Shown here piece by piece: positions 32,936 through 41,345 of a stretch of 64,000 nt of DNA. Positions within the stretch are counted from its first letter, which is position 1. Every line of letters begins with the position of its first letter. The stretch is from positions 1 to 64,000 of the forward strand of contig JALOTD010000021.1 in assembly GCA_025458105.1 (NCBI GenBank). The letters are read 5' to 3'. The stretch comes from Tabrizicola sp. (GTDB taxonomy: Bacteria; Pseudomonadota; Alphaproteobacteria; Rhodobacterales; Rhodobacteraceae). Below the pieces are notes generated by a model. The model was not told the origin of the DNA. It did not search any database and saw only the letters and a program-made list of their open reading frames with translations. A program made the position numbers and the translations under genes.

Positions 32936-33553
32936 TCAGTTGCCCTGACGGCTGAACTCATCCCGGTTGTCGGGGCCGATGCCCAGCCAGCCGGCAACGG
33001 TCTTGGCGACGTGGTTGGTGATCATCGACTTCTGCGTGACACCTTTGGCGCGCGCGGCCTTCATCTGGTCACCGGAGAGCGCCGGAAGCTCGGCCCGGAT
33101 ATCGGTCGGGCCAAGCAGAACCGCCCCGCTGCGGGCGTCGCGGATCGTCGCGGTGAAGTCGATGTTGTGGACACCCCAGTTCTGGCCGCGCAGTTCCGCC
33201 TCAAACGTCAACGCGTGGAAGCGGGTGACAGTCACATCGACAATGACCGGAACGCTGCCCCGAAGGCCCTGGGCGCCCCGGGTGACAGCCGTGTCGATGA
33301 TCGTCGCGACCTGGGCATGACGGTCGCCCAGCGGATCCTCACGCCAGACGATGTCGGCGTTCGGCAAAAGGGTCTTTGCCTCGCTTACGGTCAATGTCTT
33401 CGGCACGGAAACGCGCACATCGGCAAGGCGCCAAGCGGCACTGGTGCTGGGAGGCACAGGATCGTAGTCAGTCTTGAACGATGCCCCGCCGACGCAAGCC
33501 GACAGGACGACAGCAGAAACACCCAACAGGGCAGCTCGGCGGGAGAGGGACAT
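32936..33553 (-). CDS. Predicted lipoprotein, DUF6778-like
   Basis: A 205-residue exported lipoprotein: MSLSRRAALLGVSAVVLSAC is a signal with lipobox LSAC, modified at Cys20. The mature part alternates strands (ADVRVSVPKTLTV; VPVIVDVTVTRFHALTF; NIDFTATIRDARSGAVLLGP), as in small outer-membrane-associated lipoproteins. It resembles a Rhodobacteraceae group that I recall as DUF6778; the function is unknown. AAGG lies upstream of the ATG at 33553; a GTG/ATG further upstream would place the signal peptide internally. Divergent from the decarboxylase gene. Confidence 0.72.
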   Translation of the reverse strand: MSLSRRAALLGVSAVVLSACVGGASFKTDYDPVPPSTSAAWRLADVRVSVPKTLTVSEAKTLLPNADIVWREDPLGDRHAQVATIIDTAVTRGAQGLRGSVPVIVDVTVTRFHALTFEAELRGQNWGVHNIDFTATIRDARSGAVLLGPTDIRAELPALSGDQMKAARAKGVTQKSMITNHVAKTVAGWLGIGPDNRDEFSRQGN

Positions 33554-33710
33554 GGCACAGCCTTTCGCAATCAAGAACGCGATCTTCCTGGACCCAAATG
33601 GTTAAGGACTCACCTTGGCCGGAACAAGGAGGCAGCGTGTCGGATTCGGGATGGCGGCTTGCTGTTTCGGCTTAATCATGCCCATTTGCGCGGCATTGCG
33701 GGAGGCGGGC

Positions 33711-35096
33711 ATGGATCACGAAGACTTGCGGTTGTGGTCGAAACGGGCGGCAGACTGGGCGGCGGATTATCACTCCGGGCTGAGGGAACGACCGGTACGG
33801 GCGCCGCTGGAGCCGGGCGCGGTGGCGCGGCAGGTGCCGAACGGGCCACCCGAGTTGGCGGAACCGATGGCGGAGATCTGGGCCGATTTCGAGCGCATCG
33901 TACCTGCGGGCATGACGCATTGGCAGCATCCGCGTTTCTTCGCCTATTTCCCGGCGAATGCGGCTCCGGCCAGCATGCTGGCAGAACAGTTGGTCAACGC
34001 GATGGCCTGCAATGCGTTGATCTGGCAAACCTCTCCCGCCGCGACCGAGATCGAGCAGGTGATGGTCGACTGGCTGCGGCAAGCGGTGGGGCTGCCCGAG
34101 GGGTTCGTCGGCACGATCCATGATTCGGCCACGAATGCCACGCTTTCGGCGGTGCTGACCATGCGCGAGAAAGCGCTGGGATGGCGCGGGCTGGAGGCGG
34201 GGTTGGCGGGCGGGCCGGTCCTGCGCTTTTACGCCAGTGCCGAGACGCACTCCTCGGTCGACAAGGCGATCCGGGTCGCAGGGATCGGGCAGCGAAACCT
34301 TGTGAAGGTGGTGACCGATGCGGACCGCGCAATGACGGGTGCGGCGCTTCAGGCGGCTATTGCGGCGGACCGGGCGGCGGGGTTGCAGCCTGCGGGGGTG
34401 ATCCTTTGTGCGGGCGGGACCAGCGTGGGGGCCTTCGACCGGATTGCCGAGTGCCTGGCTGTCTGCCGTGCCGAGGGCGTGCCGAGCCATGTGGATGCGG
34501 CCTGGGCGGGCAGTGCGATGATCTGTCCGGAGTTCAGAAGCCTTTGGGAGGGTGTTGAGGCGGCAGACTCGGTCGTCTTCAACCCGCATAAGTGGTTGGG
34601 CGCGCAGTTCGACTGCTCGGTCCAGTTTCTGAAGGACCCCGGCGCTCAGGTCAGGACCCTGGGGCTGCGCCCGACCTACCTGGAGACCGCCGGGCGGGAG
34701 GAAATCGTCAATTTCAATGAGTGGACGGTTCCCCTGGGCCGCCGTTTCCGGGCGTTGAAGCTTTGGTTCGTCCTGCGGGCCTATGGGCTGCAGGGTTTGC
34801 GGGCGCGGATCCGCAATCATGTGTCCTGGGCGGTGGAACTGCGGGACCGAATCGCTGCCCTTCCTGGCATCGAGATCGTGACCGAGCCGCGCCTGTCGCT
34901 GTTCACCTTTGCCCTGGCCGATGCGACAGAGACCGAGGCGCTGTTAAACAGGATCAATGACGATGGGCGCATTTACCTGACGCAGACGCGGGTTGACGGT
35001 CGTTTTGCCATCCGGATTCAGATCGGATCGTTTGACTGTTGTCGCGAAGATGTCATGCTGGTCGAAACAACCCTCAAAGACCTGCTTGCCCCATGA
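33711..35096 (+). CDS. PLP-dependent aromatic-L-amino-acid decarboxylase family protein
   Basis: A 461-residue group II decarboxylase. Conserved blocks include THWQHPRFFAYFPANAAPASMLAEQL, the DSATNATLSAVLTMRE region, the Schiff-base lysine in VVFNPHKWLGAQFDCS, and DAAWAGSAMICPEFR. Family members decarboxylate tyrosine, tryptophan or phenylalanine, or act as aldehyde synthases; the substrate cannot be fixed from sequence. The start at 33711 has GGGAGG five bases upstream; an open frame reaches back to 33615 without one. The stop overlaps the next ATG by 4 bases (ATGA), coupling it to the TPM-domain gene. Confidence 0.9.
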   Translation: MDHEDLRLWSKRAADWAADYHSGLRERPVRAPLEPGAVARQVPNGPPELAEPMAEIWADFERIVPAGMTHWQHPRFFAYFPANAAPASMLAEQLVNAMACNALIWQTSPAATEIEQVMVDWLRQAVGLPEGFVGTIHDSATNATLSAVLTMREKALGWRGLEAGLAGGPVLRFYASAETHSSVDKAIRVAGIGQRNLVKVVTDADRAMTGAALQAAIAADRAAGLQPAGVILCAGGTSVGAFDRIAECLAVCRAEGVPSHVDAAWAGSAMICPEFRSLWEGVEAADSVVFNPHKWLGAQFDCSVQFLKDPGAQVRTLGLRPTYLETAGREEIVNFNEWTVPLGRRFRALKLWFVLRAYGLQGLRARIRNHVSWAVELRDRIAALPGIEIVTEPRLSLFTFALADATETEALLNRINDDGRIYLTQTRVDGRFAIRIQIGSFDCCREDVMLVETTLKDLLAP

Positions 35097-35998
35097 TCCG
35101 TTACGCAATCGTTTGCGCCCTTGCGCTTGTCCACCTCTCTGTGCCGTTGGCAGCGCAGACTTTGCCCGAACCCCTGACCGATACCGTTTCGGATTTCGCC
35201 CAGGTTCTGGACGACGCGGCAGAGGCCAAAATCGCCGGACTGCTGCAACAGACGCGGGAAGAGACGGGCGTGCACGTGACGGTCGCGACCATGCCCGCGA
35301 TCGAGGCTTATGGTGGCTCACCGGGCCAAAGGCTGGATGCCTATGCCAAGGGCCTGTTCAATGCCTGGGGTGTCGGTGATGCCGAACGCAACGATGGTAT
35401 CCTTATGCTGGTCGTAACAGATGCCCGGGAAGTGCGCATCGCGCTTGGGGCCGGATACGATGCGGTCTATGACGGGCGCGCCTCGCGGGTGCTGTCGACG
35501 GCTGTCTTGCCCGAGTTCCGCGAAGGGCGTCTGGCAGAGGGGATCGAGGCCGGGATCCGCTCTGCCCGGGTCCAGTTGATCGATCCCTGGCTGGAAGGGC
35601 GACCGGTGGGATTGACCGACGGTTTCGAAAGTGAAGGCCGAGACTGGTCGCAAGCCGTGCCCATCGCGGGCTTTGGTGGCGTGGTCGGCCTGTTCCTGTG
35701 GTGGGTTCTGCGCAAGGCACGCCTGTCCCGCGAATGCCCGAAATGTGGAGAACAGACGCTGACCCGCACGCGCGAGGTGATCGAGCCCGCAACTTTTCTG
35801 TCGCGCGGTACGGGGTTAGAGCACTTGTTGTGCACGAGTTGCGGATTTACCGGCCGTCGCACCTATTCGATCAGTCGCTTGAGCAGCGGGTCGCGGAGCT
35901 CTGCCTTCGGGGCCTCGGGCGGGTCTGGTGGAGGATCATCCGGCGGCGGCTTTGGCGGGGGAAAATCCTCGGGCGGCGGGGCAAGCGGGAAGTGGTAA
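35093..35998 (+). CDS. TPM-domain membrane protein with zinc ribbon and Gly/Ser-rich tail
   Basis: A 301-residue protein with a signal sequence (MIRYAIVCALALVHLSVPLAAQ) and a TPM domain (TDTVSDFAQVLDDAAEAKI to about residue 160; NDGILMLVVTDAREVRIALGAGYD is typical). A membrane helix follows at about 198-218, then a CPKCGEQ...CTSCGF zinc-ribbon pair, and a C-terminus of Gly/Ser repeats. TPM (YgcG/TLP18.3/MOLO-1/PF04536) proteins are extracytoplasmic; plant members have phosphatase activity. Coupled by overlap to the decarboxylase, with which no functional link is known. Confidence 0.85.
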   Translation: MIRYAIVCALALVHLSVPLAAQTLPEPLTDTVSDFAQVLDDAAEAKIAGLLQQTREETGVHVTVATMPAIEAYGGSPGQRLDAYAKGLFNAWGVGDAERNDGILMLVVTDAREVRIALGAGYDAVYDGRASRVLSTAVLPEFREGRLAEGIEAGIRSARVQLIDPWLEGRPVGLTDGFESEGRDWSQAVPIAGFGGVVGLFLWWVLRKARLSRECPKCGEQTLTRTREVIEPATFLSRGTGLEHLLCTSCGFTGRRTYSISRLSSGSRSSAFGASGGSGGGSSGGGFGGGKSSGGGASGKW

Positions 35999-36066
35999 CT
36001 CTTGGCGCGGACCCAAGCGCCGGATAGGCGACGCAGGCAGGATTGGCCCGCGCCGCCAGGCTTTTG

Positions 36067-36660
36067 TCAGAAGCGCAAGGAAACCTTCGCTTTCAGGGTC
36101 GTCGCGTCCAGATCGACGCCCGAACCATCGAAGTTGTCGAACTGGTGCTGCAGAAGCTCACCACCCACGGTCCAGCGGTCGTTGATCGCTGTGTCGATGC
36201 CCGCGCCCAGGAACCAGCCGTTGTCCGACAGGCCTACGCCGCCGACAGTCGCATCGGCATAGGCGGCACCGGTCGTCGCGTAGATCAGGCTGTTGCCGAA
36301 CTCGGCGCCGCCCATCAGCTTGATCCGGGCCACATCGTCCAGCGATCCGGCACCAGCGCCGAGTTCGATGTCCGCGCTGTCATAGTCAAGTTCAGCCCCG
36401 GCGACATACTGGCCGAAGTCCCAGCGATAGCCGGCATGAACGCCGCCCAGCCAGCCATTGCCGTCAAGGCCGGCACCGTTGGAATCGACGTCGCCATAGC
36501 CAAGCTGCGCACCGGCATAGAAGCCGGACCAGTCAGCCGACGCGATGACCGGCTCAACCGGTGCGGCGATGACAGGTTCGGGTTCTGCCACGGTCGGACC
36601 GCCGGCAAGGGCCGGTCCGCAAAGGGCGACAGTGGCCAGAACTGCTGCGATAGATCTCAT
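36067..36660 (-). CDS. Outer-membrane beta-barrel protein (porin/opacity-like)
   Basis: A 197-residue outer-membrane protein with signal peptide MRSIAAVLATVALCGPALA and a short Pro/Glu linker (VAEPEPVIAAPVEPVIA). An eight-strand barrel follows, opening DWSGFYAGAQLGYGDVD and ending with the C-terminal Phe after ATTLKAKVSLRF, the usual BamA-recognised end. Related to the OmpA-like transmembrane (PF13505) group with unknown cargo. It stands alone, downstream of the uup remnant on the same strand with about 180 non-coding bases between, which should hold its promoter. Confidence 0.85.
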   Translation of the reverse strand: MRSIAAVLATVALCGPALAGGPTVAEPEPVIAAPVEPVIASADWSGFYAGAQLGYGDVDSNGAGLDGNGWLGGVHAGYRWDFGQYVAGAELDYDSADIELGAGAGSLDDVARIKLMGGAEFGNSLIYATTGAAYADATVGGVGLSDNGWFLGAGIDTAINDRWTVGGELLQHQFDNFDGSGVDLDATTLKAKVSLRF

Positions 36661-36842
36661 GTTTTGTCTCCTTGTTCCGGCAACCCGTGCAGGGGCGCGG
36701 GTCGCTCACATGCAAGGCTGGGGGTCTTGGAGAGGGGGGACAAGGTCCCCTCACGGCCGCTTGAAGGCCCGTGTTCGGCCATGGCTGGATGCTGCCGAGT
36801 GTTGCTGGCCGTTTCGGCTGGAGCTTGCCGGGATCGGCGGCC

Positions 36843-38589
36843 CTAGGCCCGGTCGGCAAGTTCCAGCCACTCCGTTTCGGCGGCATCGAGGGCGGATTGA
36901 CGTTCGGTGAGCGCCTCGGTCGCCTTGCGGAACTTCACCGGTTCACGGGTGAAAAGTTCGGGGTCGGCGAGCAGTTCGGACAGTTTGGCGATCTCGGCTT
37001 CCAGACGCTGGATCATGGCAGGAAGGTCGTCGAGGCGCTTCTTTTCGGTAAAGGACAGGCCCTGGGACTTGGGGGCCTCTGCCTTGGCGGGGGCGGCTTT
37101 CTGTGCCGGTTTGTCGGGGCTTGCGGCCTCTGGTGCCGGGCGTTGGGCGGCATAGTCGGACCAGCCGCCGGGATAGACGGTCGCGCTGCCCTGCCCTTCC
37201 AGCGCGACGGTCGCCGTGGCCACGCGGTCGATGAAATCGCGGTCGTGGGAGACCAGAAGGACGGTGCCGTCGTATTCGCCCAGGATGTCCTGGAGGAGGT
37301 CCATCGTTTCGACGTCAAGGTCGTTGGTCGGTTCGTCAAGGATCAGAAGGTTCGACGGCTGCGCCATCAGCTTGGCCAGAAGGAGTCGCGCCTTCTCGCC
37401 GCCCGAAAGGCTGCGCACGGGCGCGCGGGCCTGGATGTCGTCGAAGAGGAAGTCCTTGAGATATCCGACCACATGCCGGGGCTGGCCGCGGACCATCACC
37501 TGATCGGCCGCGCCCGAGACGCGCATCAGGGGATCGCCGGTCAGATTTTCCCACAAGCTCGCCTCGGGGTCGAGCCGGGCACGGGTCTGGTCGAAGACGG
37601 CGACTTCCAGGTTGGTGCCCAGGGCGACGGTGCCGCTGTCGGGTTGGGTTTCGCCGGTCAGGAGCTTGAGGAGCGTCGTCTTGCCCACGCCGTTCGGGCC
37701 GACAAAGGCCACGCGGTCGCCGCGCAGGACGCGGAGCGAGAAGTCGCGGATGATGGGCTTTCCGCCGTAGGTCTTGGCGATCTTCTCGGCCTCGATGACC
37801 TTTTTCCCCGAGGTCGGGCCGGACTCGAAGGCCAGCGCGGCCGCGAACCCGGCCTTGGTTACGCTTGCGGCGGGCCGAGATGCCTTCGACGGCCCACCGC
37901 GCCTCGGCCTTGATCTTGCGGTCAAGCTTGTGGCGGGCCTCGTCTTCCTCGGCCCAAGTGGTTTCGCGCCATTCCTCAAACCCCTCGAACCCGTTGTCGC
38001 GGCGGCGAAGGACGCCCCGGTCAAGCCAGAGCGTGGCTTTCGTGAGTGCCCGCAGGAAGGCGCGGTCGTGAGAGATCAGGACAAATGCGGCGCGGGTGTC
38101 CTTCAGTTCGGCCTCCAGCCATTCGATGGCCTGGATGTCGAGGTGGTTGGTCGGTTCGTCCAGCAGCATCAATTCCGGCGCCTCGGCCAGAAGCTTGGCG
38201 AGTGCGGCGCGGCGGCGTTCGCCCCCGGATGCCGTAGCGACGGGGGTTTCGGGGTTGAACTTCAGCCCCTCGGCCACGACGGCAAGGCGGTAGTCCTGGC
38301 CTTCCGGCAGGGCGGATGCCGCGAAATCGCCCAGCGTGGCGAAGCGGGACAGGTCCGGATCCTGCTCCATGTAGCCGACAGTCACGCCGGGGGGGATGGT
38401 ACGACTGCCACTGTCGGGGTCGTGCAGGCCCGCCATCAGCTTCATCAGCGTCGACTTGCCCGAGCCGTTGCGCCCCACCAGCGCCAGCCGGTCGCCAGGC
38501 TGGACGGTCAGCGAGACCCCATCTAGCAGAGGATTGCCGCCGAAGGTCAGCGAGACGGTGTTCAGTTGCAGAAGCGGTGCGCGTGCCAT
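36843..38589 (-). pseudogene. uup: ABC-F ATPase Uup-like, frameshifted by an internal deletion
   Basis: Uup-type ABC-F proteins bind ribosomes and affect precise excision of repeats. Both ATPase cassettes are visible. The first has Walker A VGRNGSGKST, signature ASGGERRRAAL and LLDEPTNHLDI; the second has VGPNGVGKTT, SLSGGEKARLLL and ILDEPTNDLDV, with a C-terminal coiled coil (ETEWLELADRA end). Between them the frame breaks at about 37845-37860. Read in the first frame it gives ARRKRNQGRVR (expected linker start); in the second it gives TKAGFAAALAFESGPTSGKK (expected linker end). The single block CCAAGGCCGGGTTCG satisfies both readings, as if a segment of length 3n+2 had been lost between two copies of it. 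Real mutation or assembly error. Confidence 0.85.
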
Positions 38590-38639
38590 GAGGCGCGAGG
38601 TAGACAGGGATGGCGCCCGCGTCAATGTCCCTGGCGCCG

Positions 38640-39065
38640 TCAGGGCATCGCCGCTGTTCGGCGCGCAAGCCGCATCGGAACCAGGAACAGGGCCAGAAAG
38701 ACCAGGTTCGCAGCCACGTTCAAGGTTGCCCCGGCCAGGACCGACGCAGCGCTGTCGATGACAAACCAGGTCAGAACCGAAATCAGGATCACGCGACGCA
38801 CCTCGGCAGGACTGCGCGCGAAGGGACTGCCCGCCAGTTGCCAGATCATCGCCCCCCAGCCCGCAAGCACACCCCCGGAAATGGCCAGCATCAGCCGCGT
38901 CTCGGCCGCCGCAAGGGTCTGCGCACTATCCAGCGGCCAGATCAGGAGATCCGCAAGCAGGCGCAAGGGGGCGGCGAGAGGTGGCCAGGCCGAAAGGGCC
39001 AAGGCCAGACCGGTCAGACATGTCACGCCAGCTGCAAACCGCAGGCCCTTTTGTTCGGCAGTCAT
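38640..39065 (-). CDS. Small integral membrane protein, unknown function
   Basis: A 141-residue protein with four predicted helices (FAAGVTCLTGLALALSAW; LLADLLIWPLD; ISGGVLAGWGAMIWQLAG; VILISVLTWFVIDSAASVLAG with NLVFLALFLVPM). I do not recognise a characterised family. The start at 39065 has GGAGG five bases upstream, whereas the ATG at 39077 has none. It diverges from an XRE regulator gene at 39196, which may control it; the 130-base gap would hold both promoters. Confidence 0.7.
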   Translation of the reverse strand: MTAEQKGLRFAAGVTCLTGLALALSAWPPLAAPLRLLADLLIWPLDSAQTLAAAETRLMLAISGGVLAGWGAMIWQLAGSPFARSPAEVRRVILISVLTWFVIDSAASVLAGATLNVAANLVFLALFLVPMRLARRTAAMP

Positions 39066-39195
39066 TTGAACCTCCATCTTTCATCAGGCCCCACTGATGC
39101 CAGCCAACTGCGTCGCCTTCCAATTCCCTGCGAGGTAAGTGTCTTGCTGCCCTGCATCGGCTACATTGCCAAGGAGGCCCAGTTGGAGACGTCCC

Positions 39196-39963
39196 GTGAA
39201 CGATTTTCCCTCTGTCTTGCGTCACTGGCGCCGGACCCGAAGGCTGAGCCAGCTGACGCTTGCGTCTGAGGCTGCAGTCTCGCCGCGCCACCTGGCCTTT
39301 CTGGAGACCGGACGTTCGCGCCCTTCGCGGAGAATGGTGCTGCGCCTTGCCGAAGTGATGGGCCTGCCCCAGGGCGACCAGAACGGGCTTTTGGCAGCGG
39401 CGGGGTTTACGCCGCAGTTCCCCGTCCTGCCGCTTGCGGCCGAGGAGATGGCACAGGTCCGCGCCGCGATGGGCTGGATGATCGACCGTCACGCCCCCTA
39501 CCCCGCGCTGATCCTTGACCGTTTCTGGCGGATCATCGACCTGAATGGCCCGGCCAAGGCTCTGTTCGGCCCGGCGGGATTCGGCGCGGGGGTCAGCCTT
39601 CTTGACGCGCTGTCGGACCTGTCCGTCTTTGCCGCGCTGATCGAGAACTGGGTCGAGGTCGGCCACCACACCGCCCTGCGCCTGAAGGCCGAAAGTGCCC
39701 GTGCCGGAGGGATCGACGCGCTGGATCGGGCTGTGGTCGCCCTCATGGCCAACCCGCAAATTGCGGCCCATCAGCCCCGCGCGATGGGCCGGGCGATCCT
39801 GCCCACCATCTACCGGATGGGTGAAGCGCGACTGGCGATGTTTTCCACCTATGCCCAGTTCGGCGCGGCCGAGGAAGTGGCGCTTTCGGACATGAAGATC
39901 GAACTGATGTTCCCCGCTGATGCCGCGACTGCGACGGTCTTTGCTGGTCTTGGCGCCGGTTGA
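39196..39963 (+). CDS. XRE-family regulator with MmyB-like ligand-binding domain
   Basis: A 255-residue transcription regulator. The N-terminal HTH is LRHWRRTRRLSQLTLASEAAVSPRHLAFLETGRSRPS. The C-terminal two thirds match the MmyB/PAS-like ligand-binding domain (PF17765) of actinobacterial and alphaproteobacterial regulators (PALILDRFWRIIDLNGPAKALFG; MNLEV-type core). Members of this group bind fatty acids or small ligands. The start is a GTG at 39196 with GGAG seven bases upstream. It is divergent from the small membrane protein and followed by an intergenic repeat. Confidence 0.82.
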   Translation: MNDFPSVLRHWRRTRRLSQLTLASEAAVSPRHLAFLETGRSRPSRRMVLRLAEVMGLPQGDQNGLLAAAGFTPQFPVLPLAAEEMAQVRAAMGWMIDRHAPYPALILDRFWRIIDLNGPAKALFGPAGFGAGVSLLDALSDLSVFAALIENWVEVGHHTALRLKAESARAGGIDALDRAVVALMANPQIAAHQPRAMGRAILPTIYRMGEARLAMFSTYAQFGAAEEVALSDMKIELMFPADAATATVFAGLGAG

Positions 39964-39978
39964 CCGGGTCAGGACGAC

Positions 39979-40074
39979 TTTCAAATTGAGCGCTTTCAGC
40001 GCGAAGTCCCTTTGTCTCGCGGTTTTGCGTGAAGGACGCAAAACCACTCGGATGCGCCTCCGGCGGGGATATTT
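39979..40074. repeat. Intergenic repeat with variable central hairpin, copy 2 (inverted)
   Basis: TTTCAAATTGAGCGC (39979-39993), then CTTTGTCTCG, a 10-bp perfect stem (40021-40030 with 40036-40045, 5-nt loop), then CTCGGA and GCCTCCGGCGGGGATATTT (40056-40074). It is the reverse complement layout of 11490-11586 with an unrelated hairpin sequence in the middle. Confidence 0.8.
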
Positions 40075-40126
40075 GTCGAAGAGAAAGCCGTTTTGCGCGA
40101 GCGGCGCCCAATGCTAGGAAGACGCC

Positions 40127-40858
40127 ATGCCCTTCCGCAGCCTTGACCCCGCGCAGATCCTGACCACCGCCGAACGGCTGGAAGCCCGCGTGCGCGAGCG
40201 CTTCCCGGACCGGGGCCTTGCGCGGGTGGCGGGCGAGGTCGCGGCGCTGGCCCGCGCGGTGCGCGCCGAGGTCGATGTCCTGTCCCCGCCGATCTGGTGG
40301 CTGCGCGGCCTTGTTGCCTGGGTGGTCCTGGCCGGGGCCGCGGTCTTCGTCTGGGTGGGCTCCATCCTTCCCCTGCGCGAGGTCGGGCAGGACGCCATCG
40401 GGTCAGTCCAAAGCATCGAGGCCGCAATCAACACGCTGCTTCTGGCGGGCCTTGGCCTGGTGGCGCTGGTCCGGCTGGAGGCGCGGGTCAAGCGGCAGCG
40501 CGTGGCGCGCGGGCTGCACAGCCTGCGTTCAGTGATCCACGTGATCGACATGCACCAGTTGACCAAGGACCCGGTCACCCTGTCGCCGGACTTCACGCCC
40601 ACCGAAACTTCGCCCGCCCGCGACCTGACAGCGGTCGAGATGTCGCGCTACCTCGACTACTGTTCCGAACTTCTGGCGCTGACCGGCAAGCTCGCCGCGC
40701 TGTATTCCCAGGCGGTGCCGGATGAAGGGGTGGCCCAGGCGGTGACCGACATCGAGCTTTTGGGCGCAAGCCTGTCGCGGAAGATCTGGCAGAAGATCAG
40801 CCTGATCGACGCGTCCGCCCCCGCGCCGCGGCGCAAGACGCGATTGCCCACCCCGTGA
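40127..40858 (+). CDS. Membrane protein with two helices and helical cytoplasmic domains, unknown
   Basis: A 243-residue protein with an N-terminal helical segment (residues 1-55), two hydrophobic helices (GLVAWVVLAGAAVFVWVGSI; INTLLLAGLGLVALVRLEA), and a C-terminal helical domain that includes HVIDMHQLTKDP and SRYLDYCSELLALTGKLAALYSQ. The HQLTKDP...YLDYCSE...YSQ pattern occurs in a set of conserved proteobacterial hypothetical proteins; I know no function for them. Next to a cupin and a RamA-like gene on the same strand, about 70 bases before the cupin. Confidence 0.75.
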   Translation: MPFRSLDPAQILTTAERLEARVRERFPDRGLARVAGEVAALARAVRAEVDVLSPPIWWLRGLVAWVVLAGAAVFVWVGSILPLREVGQDAIGSVQSIEAAINTLLLAGLGLVALVRLEARVKRQRVARGLHSLRSVIHVIDMHQLTKDPVTLSPDFTPTETSPARDLTAVEMSRYLDYCSELLALTGKLAALYSQAVPDEGVAQAVTDIELLGASLSRKIWQKISLIDASAPAPRRKTRLPTP

Positions 40859-40928
40859 CGGAATGGGGCCGCCATTTGCCGCATTCCAGCATTGCAGCCG
40901 CCGCGCGCCGGACTAGAACCGGGTCAGC

Positions 40929-41345
40929 ATGACGAGGCCGGCCGCCATCCGCATCGACGCGCAGGACTGCGCCCCCGCCCGCTGGGACGACCCGGCGCGC
41001 GGCACCTTGTCGTGGCGGACGCTGATCTCGGGCGAGGTGACACCGACGGACGCGCTGGTCTGCGGCATCGCCGAGATGCAGCCCGGTGAGACCTTCGCGC
41101 TGCACCGCCATGCCGAACCCGAGGTCTATTTCGGGATCGAAGGCGAGGGCGAGGTCCTGATCGACGGGGTTTCCCACCGGCTTGCCCCTGGGGTCGCCCT
41201 TTACATTCCCTCGATGGCCGAGCATGGCGTGCCGATGGCCACGCAAGGCTTGCGCTGGTTTTACGCCTTCGCGCGCGACCGCTTCGACCAGATCCAGTAC
41301 CACTTCACCCACGAAGACCCCGCACAGGGGCAGAGGCCGGAATGA
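40929..41345 (+). CDS. Cupin-domain protein
   Basis: A 138-residue single-cupin protein. Motif 1 reads ETFALHRHAEPEVYFGIEGEGEVLIDG (HxH...E) and motif 2 ends LYIPSMAEHGVPM (His), giving a complete three-His-one-Glu metal site. It probably binds or isomerises a small metabolite; the substrate is unknown. Its stop overlaps the ATG of the ASKHA/ferredoxin gene by 4 bases (ATGA), so the two proteins are made together, which suggests a shared pathway in methyl or one-carbon metabolism (inference). Confidence 0.85.
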   Translation: MTRPAAIRIDAQDCAPARWDDPARGTLSWRTLISGEVTPTDALVCGIAEMQPGETFALHRHAEPEVYFGIEGEGEVLIDGVSHRLAPGVALYIPSMAEHGVPMATQGLRWFYAFARDRFDQIQYHFTHEDPAQGQRPE

